Assembly: GCA_029717555.1 (NCBI GenBank)
Contig: JAMDHS010000052.1
Span: 96,981 to 160,980, forward strand
DNA from: Peribolospora baueri
Taxonomy: Eukaryota; Basidiomycota; Peribolosporomycetes; Peribolosporales; Peribolosporaceae
Direction of reading: 5' to 3'
DNA: 64,000 nucleotides
The notes under the pieces are model-generated. The model had not been told where the DNA came from and did not search any database. It was given only the letters and a program-made list of their open reading frames with translations. The translations under genes and the position numbers were made by a program. Shown one piece after another: positions 33,001-43,922 of this stretch. How positions within the stretch are numbered: position 1 is the first letter of the stretch; each line of letters starts with the position of its first letter.

Positions 33001-35777
33001 AGCGTTCAGGATAACCGTCTGAGACTGTTTGTTATAAAGGACACCCTCACTCACCCTTCAACTCTTCCTTCTTCTGCCGAAGTTGACCCTTTGCGGAGGT
33101 CACATTAGTCTGGAGCTGCTGGACCTGCACGTCCTTCGCTTTGTCCTCCTTCTCAGCGGCGGCGAGCTCGGTTTCCTTGGACCTATACTCGTGAAAGAAG
33201 ATCTGTTTCAGGATAAAGACCGCGCGCGCTGTAATGGAAGCCACCCACTCACGATAAGGCCTGGGCAGCATCGGTCTCCATGGACTCGGCCGAGAGATCG
33301 GAGCCGACGTTTTGACGGTACTTGGCTTCGTTGCGGTCCACCCTGTGGTAGAAGTGAGGTGAGCCTCAGGACTCATCCACAGAAGGAGAGAGAACAGCGC
33401 ACATGGTCTGAATGCTCTCCTCCTTGTTCTGCACGTCCGTCCTCTTTAAAGCAAGCTTAGCTCGCCTGTCCGCCTGCTTGTTGAGCGCGCTGAGGTCGTT
33501 GTTGAGCGACTCCCTGTTTGCCTCCAGGTCACGGATGACATTATGCTTTTGGCGGACGAGTTGGTCGTATCCCGCCAAGTTCATCTCCTTGGTCAGGGTC
33601 TCAAGCCTCGCTTGGGCATCTTTCTGCTCCTTCTCGCTCATCGAGAGGTCCACATCGCTGATGCGGACAGAGTCGATCTTGCTGTGGAAGGTCGAGATGT
33701 CGTTATTGAGTTTGCGCTGCAACCAAGAGAATGAACCGGAGAATGAGCGTGCGAGCGGAGCGGTCGACGGTGAGATGTCAGTTTAACGCTCACCATACGG
33801 TCAGTATAGTTCTGCTTTGACATGGTAAGCGACAGCAGCTCCTTCGAGAGCTCCTCGACGAGCGCCGAGAGCTCCGCGTCCTTCGCGCTAGCGTCCCTCT
33901 GGAGGAGATAAACCCTGGCGCAAATGTCAGCCAGAGTGACGCATTCACCGGCCAGGAAGACTGCTCACTCGCCTTGATCCGCGCCACCTCGGCGTCTTGC
34001 CTCCGTGTGAGCTCCAATAGACGCTGCATGAACTCTTCGATCCTATCGTCTTCCAGAGGCGAGTAGTCGTACCCCTTGATTTCAAGCTGGTTGGCGAGCT
34101 TACGAACCAACTCCTGGCGGTCCTCCAAAGCGCGCTCATGAGCCTGCGCCTCAGCCTGTAGCTGTCCCCTCTCCATGAGTTTCCTGGCGTGTTGCTGCTG
34201 GAACTGCTTTAGCTTGTCTTCCTCATCTTCGAGACGCCTCATCTCTCCTTGCTTGCGCCCCTCGTAATTGGCGAGGTGTTGCACAAAGTCGTTTTTGCGT
34301 CGTTGAAGTTCCTCGTCCGTATCCTCCAGCTCCGTCATCGACTCGTGAAAGCTGGCCATGAACTCTTCCAACGTCTGCTTGCGCTTTTCAAGGCTCTCCA
34401 CGTTCTGAAGAGTCTCGCGGAAGCCCATGGCCTTGTCGACGAACTCCTTGTTCGCCGCGCTGATCTGCTTGATTTCCTCATCGAGCTCCTCATACTCGGT
34501 TTTCTTGTCAGTTAGCTGCTTGCGCAGCGCGTCCGTCTTCATCGTGATCTACACAAGCCGGTCGGCAGCAGGTTAGTGAAGCGAATACGTTCCAAGTAGT
34601 GATAAGAAAAGGATGACTCACCGCGTTTGCCCGTTCCTTGTCTTGCTTGAGCGCGTCGAGTCGCACACGGTCCGCCTTGAGCTCTGCTGTCCGCTCCTTG
34701 CGAAGCACCTTGATGGAATCGAGAGCCTTGGTGTATCTGCGGAGGCGCGAAAGCTGGCCACGTTTAGCGATTCGTCTCCGCTCGATGAGGAGCATTTCAA
34801 ACCCACTTGGTCGCCTCGAAGATGTCGTCAAACTTCTTCTTAAGACTGGCTGGTTCGGACAAAGGCCAGTTGGAGTCTTCTTGATGACAGAAGATTACGT
34901 TCTCGAGGATGGACCTGGAGACGCCGAGCTGGCGAGGAATCTCTTCATCGAGCTCAGAGCATTTCGTAGAAATTGTCGTACGCTGATGAAGACGGGAATG
35001 AGATCGGTGTGAGCGACAAGACTGGTGACACGCCTACCGGAGCGAGAAAGTTGATGTGAGGCCACACCGCTCCCGACGTCCACGCAACGCACCTTGTCGG
35101 CGTTGGCGCCATCGACGTCCTCGACGCTGAGCAGGCCCTCGAGGGTCTTCATCGTCAGTGCAATCGAAGCGCCGGACTTTTTCTGGGTCACCTGCAGCGA
35201 ACGAACGCAGTTCATGCGCTTCTTGTTGACGTTGTAGAAGCGCAGACGCACTTGAGCCTTTACTTCTCTTTCGTTGGCCATCTGCATTAGATGCGGTCAT
35301 CGAGTGAAACAAAAGAAAAACATCGAGAAGTGTGTGAGTGAGAATGCATGGGAAAGCAAAAAAAAAATATGAAGCAGAACGCCTTCGGGGCTCGCCTTGG
35401 GGTCGTGCACAAAAGCACCACCCTTGGTGTTGGGCGGCAAGTCACCGGTGGCTGCGTACTTGAGGCATTCGATAATGGTCTGCGGCCGATGCAAACGAGC
35501 ATGAGCACGCCGATTGCAGCTGTCGCATTTTCTCCCGTAACATATTCTCCTTCCAAGACGCTCCCGCCTCGTCCCCAGACCCACCGTCTTTCCGCTGCCA
35601 TTGTAGCCCACTATGACGGTCAGCGGCGAGTAGAACTGGATGATGGCGATGGACTTGTCGTCGAAACTGCGGATGCCGCGGATGGCCAGCTCTGAGAAGA
35701 GGAAGAGGACGAGGTGAGCGGCGTCAATGGATTCAGTCGACCAGGGAGAAGAGGAACCCACTGTCGAGGGACGCCAT
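30085..35777 (-). CDS. RAD50: DNA double-strand break repair protein Rad50
   Basis: Rad50 is the SMC-like ATPase of the Mre11-Rad50-Nbs1 complex that senses and processes DNA ends and telomeres. The gene is split into roughly 19 exons. Exon 1 is 16 nt (35777-35762); joined to 35691 it gives [15 protein letters not shown], the exact Rad50 start. Walker A ([11 protein letters not shown]) follows, then [16 protein letters not shown]. Long coiled coils flank the zinc hook [20 protein letters not shown] (about 32,760-32,830). The C-terminal lobe has [20 protein letters not shown] (signature), [12 protein letters not shown] (Walker B) and [12 protein letters not shown] (about 30,300-30,600). The last exon is 30151-30085, ending [13 protein letters not shown]. 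The intron after FVHDPK uses a GC donor (AAG/GCGAGC at 35396/35395). Every junction I followed kept frame, so the gene appears intact. Confidence 0.97.
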
Positions 35778-36314
35778 GTTGCGGGAAGCGCCGCCGTCGT
35801 CGCAGTGGCCGGTGGGTGGAGTGAGAGCGAATTGTGATCGAGCATGGCCACTTCATTTACACGGACGACACGGGACGCGCAGCGCTGCGGCTAACTGGCT
35901 CTGCCCTACCCTCGTCTTATTTCAAAAGCACTCTCCGTCTGCGAAACATTCTCTTGTCAGATGCGTCTCGGTTAAATTTTTTCCAGCACGGAGACCGGCC
36001 GAAGGGACCACCAACCCGTACACTGTACAGGGGATGAGGATGACAATGGAGACAGGAGTTTTTGATACAGGACATCCGAGCAGAACCGAGAAACCCTAGA
36101 GGAAAGACGCATGCACGGCATGACATCTACAGATAGCAGGTGGAAAGAAGCCGAATCGATCGGCTGAGCGAGACGGATGGAAATCGAAGTAGAAAGGAGG
36201 ATACGAGGAGGGGAAAGAGGGCCCAGCCCTGGGCCGAGCGCGAACGATACGATCGGCTCGGTTCACGTCACACCTCGCGGAGATGCGACACGTTACGTCG
36301 GACGAACCAGGCAT
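35778..36314. other. Intergenic between RAD50 start and DPBB gene end
   Basis: About 540 bases in a tandem (both minus) arrangement; it must hold the RAD50 promoter. No element recognised. Confidence 0.4.
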
Positions 36315-37403
36315 CTAGCCCTTGAACGCGTACTCGGCCTTGCGCTTGCCGGTGAGCTTCCAGGTCACGTTGGCGACGTCATTTTTGTTCGTCGCCGATT
36401 TGCCCGTAAGCTGGGACCACGCGCCGGATATGACGTCAATCGACCCCGGCGTCTTGACCCACTTGGGATCAAAAGCGTCGACGATGTACATGGTCATCGT
36501 CTTACCGGAAGACTGCTCGGTAACCACAGCCTCTAGACCGCAGTACTTCTGGGCGGCCGACTTCCACGCCGAAGGGTTAGAAGAATACGTGGCGAGGCTG
36601 GGAGACATGGTGGACAGGTCGGGTGCGAAGCCATTCATGTTGTTCGTGTAGGAAAGACCGCACCACGACTTCCCGTTTGTGGAGTCACGGGAAGAATCCG
36701 TTTGGAACCAGGAGGCGATGCCGTTGTTGGTGCCCGAAAAGCCGGAGGGCATGTTAGGGACGGCCAGAAGACCCTGAACAGAGCCGGTCGAGGCAGGGCG
36801 GGGTGCGGAGGAGGCAGCGGAACTGCCATGGGATTTGGAACTAGAGCCCGTTGGCGAAGAGTGCGCGGGACTGGCTGAGGCGGAAGAGCCGTTGGAACCG
36901 GATCCTTTGCTAGAGCAAGTCCCGTTCTTTCCGTTCCTCCTAGCCTTCTTGCCCTTGCCACTTCGCTTCCTGCGAGCGACGCCGCCAGTAGCATCGGCAT
37001 TCTCGCTCCGACGGAGAGGAGCGAGACCGTTCACGCAGTCTTCATACTCGCGCGAGTTGAGCACGTCAAAGGGAACGTCGTACTTGCCGCCGTTCTCGGC
37101 GAGGCCGTCACGGATGCAGGACTGCTCGAGGCCGGCGCGGGACACCAGGTCCATGCGAATGTTGTGGCTGTACTGCTTGTCCGAAATCTCGTCGCGGGGG
37201 GCGGCGACGATGGCCTCGATGGCGGGGGCGTCGCCGGTGGAGGCGGGCGAGCGGGAGGTGAACGGGCTTGCCAGGCGACCGAGGGCGTCGAGGTGGGCGC
37301 GCGGGAGGAATGAGTGGCCGTCAAAGTGGGCGGCGGCGGGGAGTGGAGCAATGGCGCTCAGGGCCATGCTAAGCAAGACACCGTAAAAAGCGAGGCGAGC
37401 CAT
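36315..37403 (-). CDS. Secreted double-psi beta-barrel (RlpA/expansin-like) protein
   Basis: A single-exon gene of 362 residues with an N-terminal signal peptide (MARLAFYGVLLSMALSAIAP, then LPAAAHF). Residues about 60-150 form a region with paired Cys (LEQSCIRDGLAENGGKYDVP and REYEDCVNGL). A basic RRKRSGKGKKARRNGK patch and a Ser/Gly-rich linker follow. The C-terminal 130 residues match the DPBB fold of fungal RlpA-like proteins: GTNNGIASWFQTDSSRDSTN, SWCGLSYTNNMNGFAPDLST, KYCGLEAVVTEQSSGKTMTM and then YIVDAFDPKWVKTPGSIDVI with a terminal WKLTGK. The conserved Asp of VDAFD is present. The family includes expansin-like and barwin-like wall-associated or secreted proteins; no catalytic role can be assigned. 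Absence of introns is unusual in this window. Confidence 0.85.
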   Translation of the reverse strand: MARLAFYGVLLSMALSAIAPLPAAAHFDGHSFLPRAHLDALGRLASPFTSRSPASTGDAPAIEAIVAAPRDEISDKQYSHNIRMDLVSRAGLEQSCIRDGLAENGGKYDVPFDVLNSREYEDCVNGLAPLRRSENADATGGVARRKRSGKGKKARRNGKNGTCSSKGSGSNGSSASASPAHSSPTGSSSKSHGSSAASSAPRPASTGSVQGLLAVPNMPSGFSGTNNGIASWFQTDSSRDSTNGKSWCGLSYTNNMNGFAPDLSTMSPSLATYSSNPSAWKSAAQKYCGLEAVVTEQSSGKTMTMYIVDAFDPKWVKTPGSIDVISGAWSQLTGKSATNKNDVANVTWKLTGKRKAEYAFKG

Positions 37404-38483
37404 TGTGTGACGAAGAAATAAATGAGAGGGGACGTGAGAAATCGTTGGACCACGGGGAGGAAGCGCGTCAGCGGGGCGAGGGCGTCAAGCGCGATAGAGA
37501 GCGTCGGAGGGGTAGGATGAACGGAAGGGCGGCCGACGGGCGTGGATAGAAGGAGAGTCGTCTAGACTAGGGAATGTGAGGGGCTAGGGATGGGATGGGA
37601 AGGGATGGGAAGGGATGGGAAGGGATGGGAAGGATGGGAGGGGGAGAGGGGGAGAGGGGGAGAGGGCGAGGTGGTGGTGGTGGTTAAAGGAAGACGACCG
37701 CGCTGTCAAGTCGCCTCGGTCCGGCCTAAGGTCGCGCTTTGCCGCAGCCTCCTCGACGCCGAGGGATGGCCCCTCGTTTGGCGGCCCCACTGAGGCGTCA
37801 GAGCCGTGGGAGCCGTGGAGCGGACGGCCGCACTCAGACATCCGTCTTCGCTACCGACATACGGTCGAGGGAAGGGAAGAAGAACGCAAGGAGCACCCGA
37901 CGACGGGTGAAAGAAAAAGAGGCGCAAGCGCCACTCGACCGTTACCAGAAAGACATAGAGACGCATAGAACATACATATCCGCAGCACATACGTTTTCGT
38001 TGACGAATGAAACGTGGATGGGGGGGCCGAATCGCGACTGAGAAACAGCCAAGACAAAGGCGTTCGAGAAAGAAGAACGCCGACGACAGGCACGGAAACA
38101 TGACTGAAGGAGGCTAGGGGAGCGAACGCGAGTATAGCAGTAGAGACTGGCCCATCCCTACAAACCCGCAGCTGATCCTAATCCCCCCCTGCTCCCAATT
38201 AAGAAGCACTTTGGTCCGCTTGCCCGCCCACCTCAACTCGGGCGGTGGATCCGTTCCCGCTCCTCCCGTTTCTGCCCTCCGACGAGGCCAAGTCCCCGCC
38301 AAGGCGAGTCGCTTGGCCCTACTCGGAGCTTCTCTCTCCTTCGAGCTTTCCCTAAGCTTGAGCCTCGACCAGGAAGCAAAGCTGGGGGGCCGCCCAGTAG
38401 GTGAAGGAGGGCGACTCGGCGATACGAACAGACCCCTGCTTTCCCGCTGGCGCTGACGGCGGCGACTTCAAGACCTTTTCGTA
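37404..38483. other. Intergenic; upstream of the DPBB gene
   Basis: About 1.1 kb. The proximal part (37587-37684) is G-rich repeat. The remainder contains only shadow ORFs. Confidence 0.45.
37587..37684 (+). repeat. G-rich tandem array (GGGATGGGAA and GGGGGAGA units)
   Basis: Four to five copies of GGGAAGGGAT-type decamers run into GGGGGAGA octamers and then GGTGGT. The many closely spaced G-runs could form a G-quadruplex about 190-280 bp upstream of the DPBB start codon. Confidence 0.9.
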
Positions 38484-41400
38484 TCAGTCGACATTGTCCA
38501 TCGACAAGGCGAAGGCTCCGACAGAGAAAGAGCCACTCCATTTGCTAAGGGTGGGACGTCGTTTCACGAGGTCGAACAGCTGCCGAAGGCCGTCCAAGCC
38601 CATGCTCTTGCTATTTCTATTGCTGCGGTCCGACGGCGGCGGTGGAGACCTGGCGGAGGAAGAGCAACAGGATTGGAAGCCGCTACCCCTTCGTTCCACG
38701 CCGGGCGTTGCTCTGCACAGCCAAAGGAAAGACGGAGCTCCCGTCAGCGAGACAGAGCCGTGCGAATGCGTCGAACCATCATAGGACTGCACTTTCTCGA
38801 CAACGGGGAAACTCGAATATCGCGCTCACAGCAAGAGACGTTCATACATGCCCGCCAGCTGCTCAGAATTGGCCGCCGGATCGAACAGCACTTTCGTCTG
38901 GCTCCTCTTGACACCAGCGCCGGCACGAACTCGGTCGTTTCCTTTAACATCCTTCGCAACGGCGGTAGGAACGGTGCTTGAGGCATGCTTCTCCAGCGAC
39001 GCTGGCGGTGGCGGTCCCTCGTTCCCGTGGAGTGGGAAGTCGAGCTTGTCCTCATCTCCACTTCTCATACCATCACCTGACCCGGGGACGGTGATGAGCG
39101 GCATGACAGGACAGGCCAGGCGGTCATACTGATCAACGCGGTTTGCCGCATAAACCTCTGCTCCCTCCGATGGAGGAAAGGGAGAGTCGCCGGAAATATG
39201 GAAATGGCGCGATGGAGGTGAGGAGAATGTGGGGTCGCCAAAACCTGTGTGGTCTGACCTCGGGACCTCTGAATAACGGCCTGAGAGGGAGTTGTGACTC
39301 CTGCCGGTACATGCTGCTATGTCCTTGTCAGAGCGGCACGCTTGCGCCTCTTGAATGAAAAGCTCGTGCTCCTTTGGCTGGTTTGAAATGATGGAGCAAG
39401 CCGATGTGCGACTCGCTCCGACGCCGAATCCATGCCAGAAACGGGGAGAGGCCCTCGAGGGATGACTGCTGTCTGCCGATGAGGCTGGCAGCAGGGACGT
39501 CCTGACCTCGACCGGCGAGGAGGAGCGATGCGGGCGGGCCAAGGGGTTGATGGGCAAAGTGCGAAATAGCCGCGAGGCGAATGGAGGAGCTGAAGAAAAA
39601 AGACGCGAAGAGACGATAGAACGCGCATTCGAGGGTCCGATAATTTCATCGGACCTACCAACAGAAGGCCGCGGAGACCTTGAAGGAGGTAGAGACAGGT
39701 GAGTGACACCGCCTTTGGAAAGAACAGACCGGCGGCCGTCTTCGACTACTTCGGCAACATTGAAACTGAACAGGATTCCTCGATTCACGCTCGTGCCGGG
39801 CCGCGTCGCTTCAGCTGCATGAGCTACGTGACTCTCAAACGCTGGCGACTCTGGAGAATCGATGTGAGGTGGCCGAACGACGTATAAGCATAGACTCCGC
39901 ACTAGCCTCATAAGCTCACCAAACCGCGCTAGCACACTCACCAACCTGGTCACCCAAGAATCCCCCCTGCCCTTTCTCTTCCTCGTCGCCACCGTATGAA
40001 GATGTAGGCGAGTCGGGAGAAGGCGGCAGGGGTTCAGTGGGCGCCGGTATGCCGAAGTTCACGCGCAACGTGTCGAGCGCGGACTCCTTTGACGCGGTGG
40101 CCCCAGTACGGCGGTGGCCTCTGGCACGGGTGGCGCGGGGATCTGAAACGGGGAGTGGGGGAGAGAAAATGGTGAGCTGCATCGCATTTTTTTACGCAAA
40201 TGATTGGGGCGAGATTCTGACGTTGCGAGGCTCGATCATATTGCTCGCCTGTTTTGCCCTTGCTTGAAGCTGACATCGAAAGGTGGATACCGAGCGAGCC
40301 GTCACGCCTGGCGGTTGCAGCCTTGTCAAACAAAGGTCGAAATCCCTTCTTCGGAGAGAGCTTTGATCCTTGAGACTGCTGAGCCTCCCGTGCGATTGTG
40401 TTCTTTAGCCCTTGGAGACCATCGCACGGAGAGGAAGGTGGACGTATGTTCTCCTTCTCATCGGCTCTCTCCGCTCCTCCGCCATTCACTCCAGAGTTTC
40501 CATCGCGGAAAACAACGGCCCAGCGAGGCCTGGCCCCACCGCCCCTAGCAGGCGTGGTCGGAAGCTTTCGGAGCGAGTCGGCGCCAAGGCAACCGCCTGG
40601 GAGGTCGGCTCCAGCGCGCTTCCTCGTTTGGAGAGCTTGACTGATGAATGCAGCATTGCCGGGTGCTGTGACCGGATGTGGAGAGACTCTCTTTCTTCTG
40701 AATGGAATCTTGCCTGGCGTCATTACGCAACAGGAAACACGCGGTTTGCGTCAGTCCGCACAAAAAGGCAGATTCGTCGTGCAAAAAACTTTGACTCACC
40801 CGGACCTGCTTTCAGAGGTTTGGAATGTGCAAATTGATCTTTCTTCTGGACCTCCTCGCGCGACAAGCTCTTTTCCGGTGCAGCATTGCCGGACTTGTCC
40901 TTTTCCTCGAAAGGCTTGCGATCCAGAGGTGGCGTAGCGTCAACGGAATCGACAGAGACGTCGTTCAAATGGAGGTCCGGGGCTGGAGGCGTAGGTAAGG
41001 CTGGTGAAACGGAACTGGCGGGGTGTTGGGAGGAGGCAAACGCAAAGGCGTCCTGCAGACGGACCGGATTGACCGGCGTGACTTTGCTGTCCGCGGTACC
41101 TGTCTCAAAGTAGACAGTGAGACGCGTCACACGACCATACGTCCGGTCCTGACGACAGACTCACTTATGGCCACCGCCGCGGGCGGATCGAAATAAGCGT
41201 GCAAAATCGCCTCAGGTCCATCGATACGACGCCTCGGATCGGGTTGGAGCATGCCCCGGAGGAGGTCTTCCAAGTCTGTGAAACATACAAGTCGGTCGTC
41301 AGCGATTGGGGGCCTGTCCTACGCTTCAATACTTTCGCGAAGAGACGAGGGAGTGGTCGAGACACTCACCTGCTGGCATGGACCACTCTCCGATCCAATA

Positions 41401-42940
41401 TCCAGAGACGGTGCGGAGGTAATAGACCTCGAGGTCTTCCTTGGTCGAGAACCTACGAGCGAACGAGAGTTGCCATGAGGATCAGGAGGACAGACGATGT
41501 CCCTGCAATCTGCTCGACCGAGCCGTCCCGATAGCCCATCACGAACCTTTTGACGCGCACAAAAGTGCTAAAGGAGAGGACGGAAAAAAGACTCACTTCT
41601 CCATCTCTCCATACTCGAAAGGCGTCCTTCCCACGGCGATCTCGAAAAACGTCACTCCCAAGCTCCAGACATCCGCCTTTCGCTCGTCGTGCAGATCGCC
41701 CCTTGCCCTTTCCGGGCTTAGGTATTCGGGCGTGCCCCAGCTGAGCATAGATTGGAAGGGCTTCCTCTCCCATTGTTCGCGGACCGAACTTGGCGGCGAG
41801 GTTGCGATGCGCCGGGTCCTCCCCTCTTCGCCCACCTTCACATCGCCCTCACCCTCATACACCTCCCCATCGAGCTCGTACATCTGTGCAAAACCAAAGT
41901 CGACAAGCACAGGTACGTCCTCTTCAGACAACAAGATATTGGCAGGTTTGATGTCGTTGTGCGACACGCCGCGGGAGTGGAGGAAGAGGAGACCGGAGAG
42001 GAGCTGGCGGAAGTAGCGCCGGCAACGCGCGAGAGGCAGTCCGACGGGCATGGGGCACGGGAGATAGCGCATCACTATCAGGGCGTAGCTTGGCGTCTTC
42101 GTCGCGGAACGGGAGGTATAATGTTCACGTTAGGCCTTGCGCGATTCCGGAGACGAGTCACAAAGGAAATCAGGCATGGACAGCGACGCACGATGATAAA
42201 GTCTTGAAAGTCAATGATGTTCGGATGTGGCTCGGCCTTGAACCTGCGCAAGGTCTTGAACTCTGTCCACAGAGAGCGGATTCTGGCTGCCGTCGTGGGC
42301 GTCTTGGAGCGGTGAACGAGTTTGATCGCTACCTGTGTAGTAGCAGTGTGACAAAGGAAAGAAACATTTCGGGAGATGAGCAAGGTGTGTAAAGAGAATG
42401 AGCTTAAATAGCGAACTCTACCACCATACCAAGTTGAGGATGAGACCACTTACCTTACTGTCGCCATCCTGACCCCAAGGCCTGCAAAGCCACACGCTGC
42501 CCCAGTTGCCAGCCCCCACCTTCGTGACATTAAAAGGGAAGAGGGTCGTAAGAGGAGGCCGAAGTGGCGTAGCAACGATCAGCGATGCCTTCGAGGTCTT
42601 CCAACCACTCCAACTCTTCATATTCCTTGCCCCTTCGAAATTCTCCCTCCGCCTAACGACTCACCTCCTCAATGAATTGATAGCTCTCACTGAGAGCCTG
42701 ATTTGACATGCTATATACGTTCTCCAACGGCATAGGATGACGCGGCAGTACCTGTTCAACTTTCACCTCACGCCTAGCCACGGAGGCGTTCATCCGGCGC
42801 TTGTCCGGGAGATCGGCAAGGCGGCTGACCGACGGGGGAGAGCGAGCGTCGACAAACTGCTGGACCATGGACATGATGGCCCTGGGCGAGTGAACCATGG
42901 TAAGCGTCGCCATCGTCACGGCCAAGTATGCGTGCACCAA
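38484..42940 (-). CDS. Serine/threonine protein kinase with long disordered C-terminus
   Basis: The kinase domain starts after about 85 residues. ALSESYQFIEE is spliced to VGAGNWGSVWLCRP (glycine loop), followed by VAIKLVHRSK (catalytic Lys), HPNIIDFQDF, the loop RGVSHNDIKPANILLSEEDV (HND in place of HRD), VLVDFGFAQMYELDG, SWGTPEYLSPERARG and DVWSLGVTFFEIAVGRTPFE. EWSMPADLEDLLRGMLQPDP closes the domain. Insertions occur between DFG and APE (acidic, about 40 residues). Exons further 3' (41130 to 38484) encode a Ser/Pro/Arg-rich tail of several hundred residues with little order. The final intron is best placed at about 38713-38825, giving a last exon ending ALSMDNVD. I do not recognise the subfamily. 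The start at 42940 is the first ATG of the open frame; a later Met is possible. Confidence 0.82.
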
Positions 42941-43922
42941 ACTGCGGTGGTGTGGGAGCTGAGCACGAACGGTGAGGACTGTGCGACCGCGGCGCTGCTT
43001 GTTGTCGAAAAGTTAGAGGATAAGTGGAAGAGGAAAGAAGCCGAAGAGGAGTGGAAGGGGAAACACGGGCGGACTGTACGATTCGGAACAGAGGGGAGAG
43101 CAACAACAACGGTGAGGCCGCCTCTTGTTATGTACGAGGGAAGGCAAGCGCTCCGACCCGAGAGGTCTCACACTGAGGAGAGCCGGGTTTGAGCATGGTT
43201 GTTGTTTTGGCTGTCGATGCCATGTTGTCGATGTTGTTGTTGACGTCCCTCCCTTGCATCCATCGCAGCGAGGCCGGCGGCCGATGTTTACGCTCACCCG
43301 TCTGCTTGTCGCGAGGTGTTGACGACAGGCGACGCGAGCATACACACACCGAGCGGTGTCCTCCCACGCGGCGTTTCCAGCGCCCGCCGTCGTGCCAGCG
43401 GCTTTGCTCCGACACCAGAAACGTGCCCGCGGAGCTTGAATGCTGCACCTCTGATCCGAGCAGGAGACGTGAAGCGGTGATGGTCTGCGTCGTGCACTGA
43501 TGCTGTGAAGGGAAGGACAAGATGGCCTCGTGGAGACCTCGGCGTGCCAGACCAAGAAGGAAATGAAGATGGACAACGCGAACGTCGAAGCGGCCACAAC
43601 GCGTACTCTGACGGTCATAACTCAATAGTGAACGTCGTCTGGTCAGGCTGTAATTTCTCTCCACCTCTCCTCCGCTCTCGGTCCATTTTCCCAGCCGGGA
43701 CAGCTTGGATCGAGAAAAGCAAGCCACGGTGGGAGATGGGGTCAGAACCTGGCCTTGGACTTGCGCAACGACGCCCGCCAGCCGGCCAACCTCAACGTCA
43801 CGCTGCCGCAGTCGCCGGCCAAGAAGATCCGCCCTCGTCGGTTGGGCTCGGACTCGATCCTCAAATCCATCTTCCACCAGACCGTCCCCCGTCTCCACCT
43901 CAGTGAGCGCACCTTGCCCGGC
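42941..43922. other. Divergent upstream region of kinase and mitochondrial protein genes
   Basis: About 980 bases between divergent starts. Long minus-strand ORFs (up to 442 codons spanning 43128-44456) have no motif and overlap the next gene antisense. No gene supported. Confidence 0.4.
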
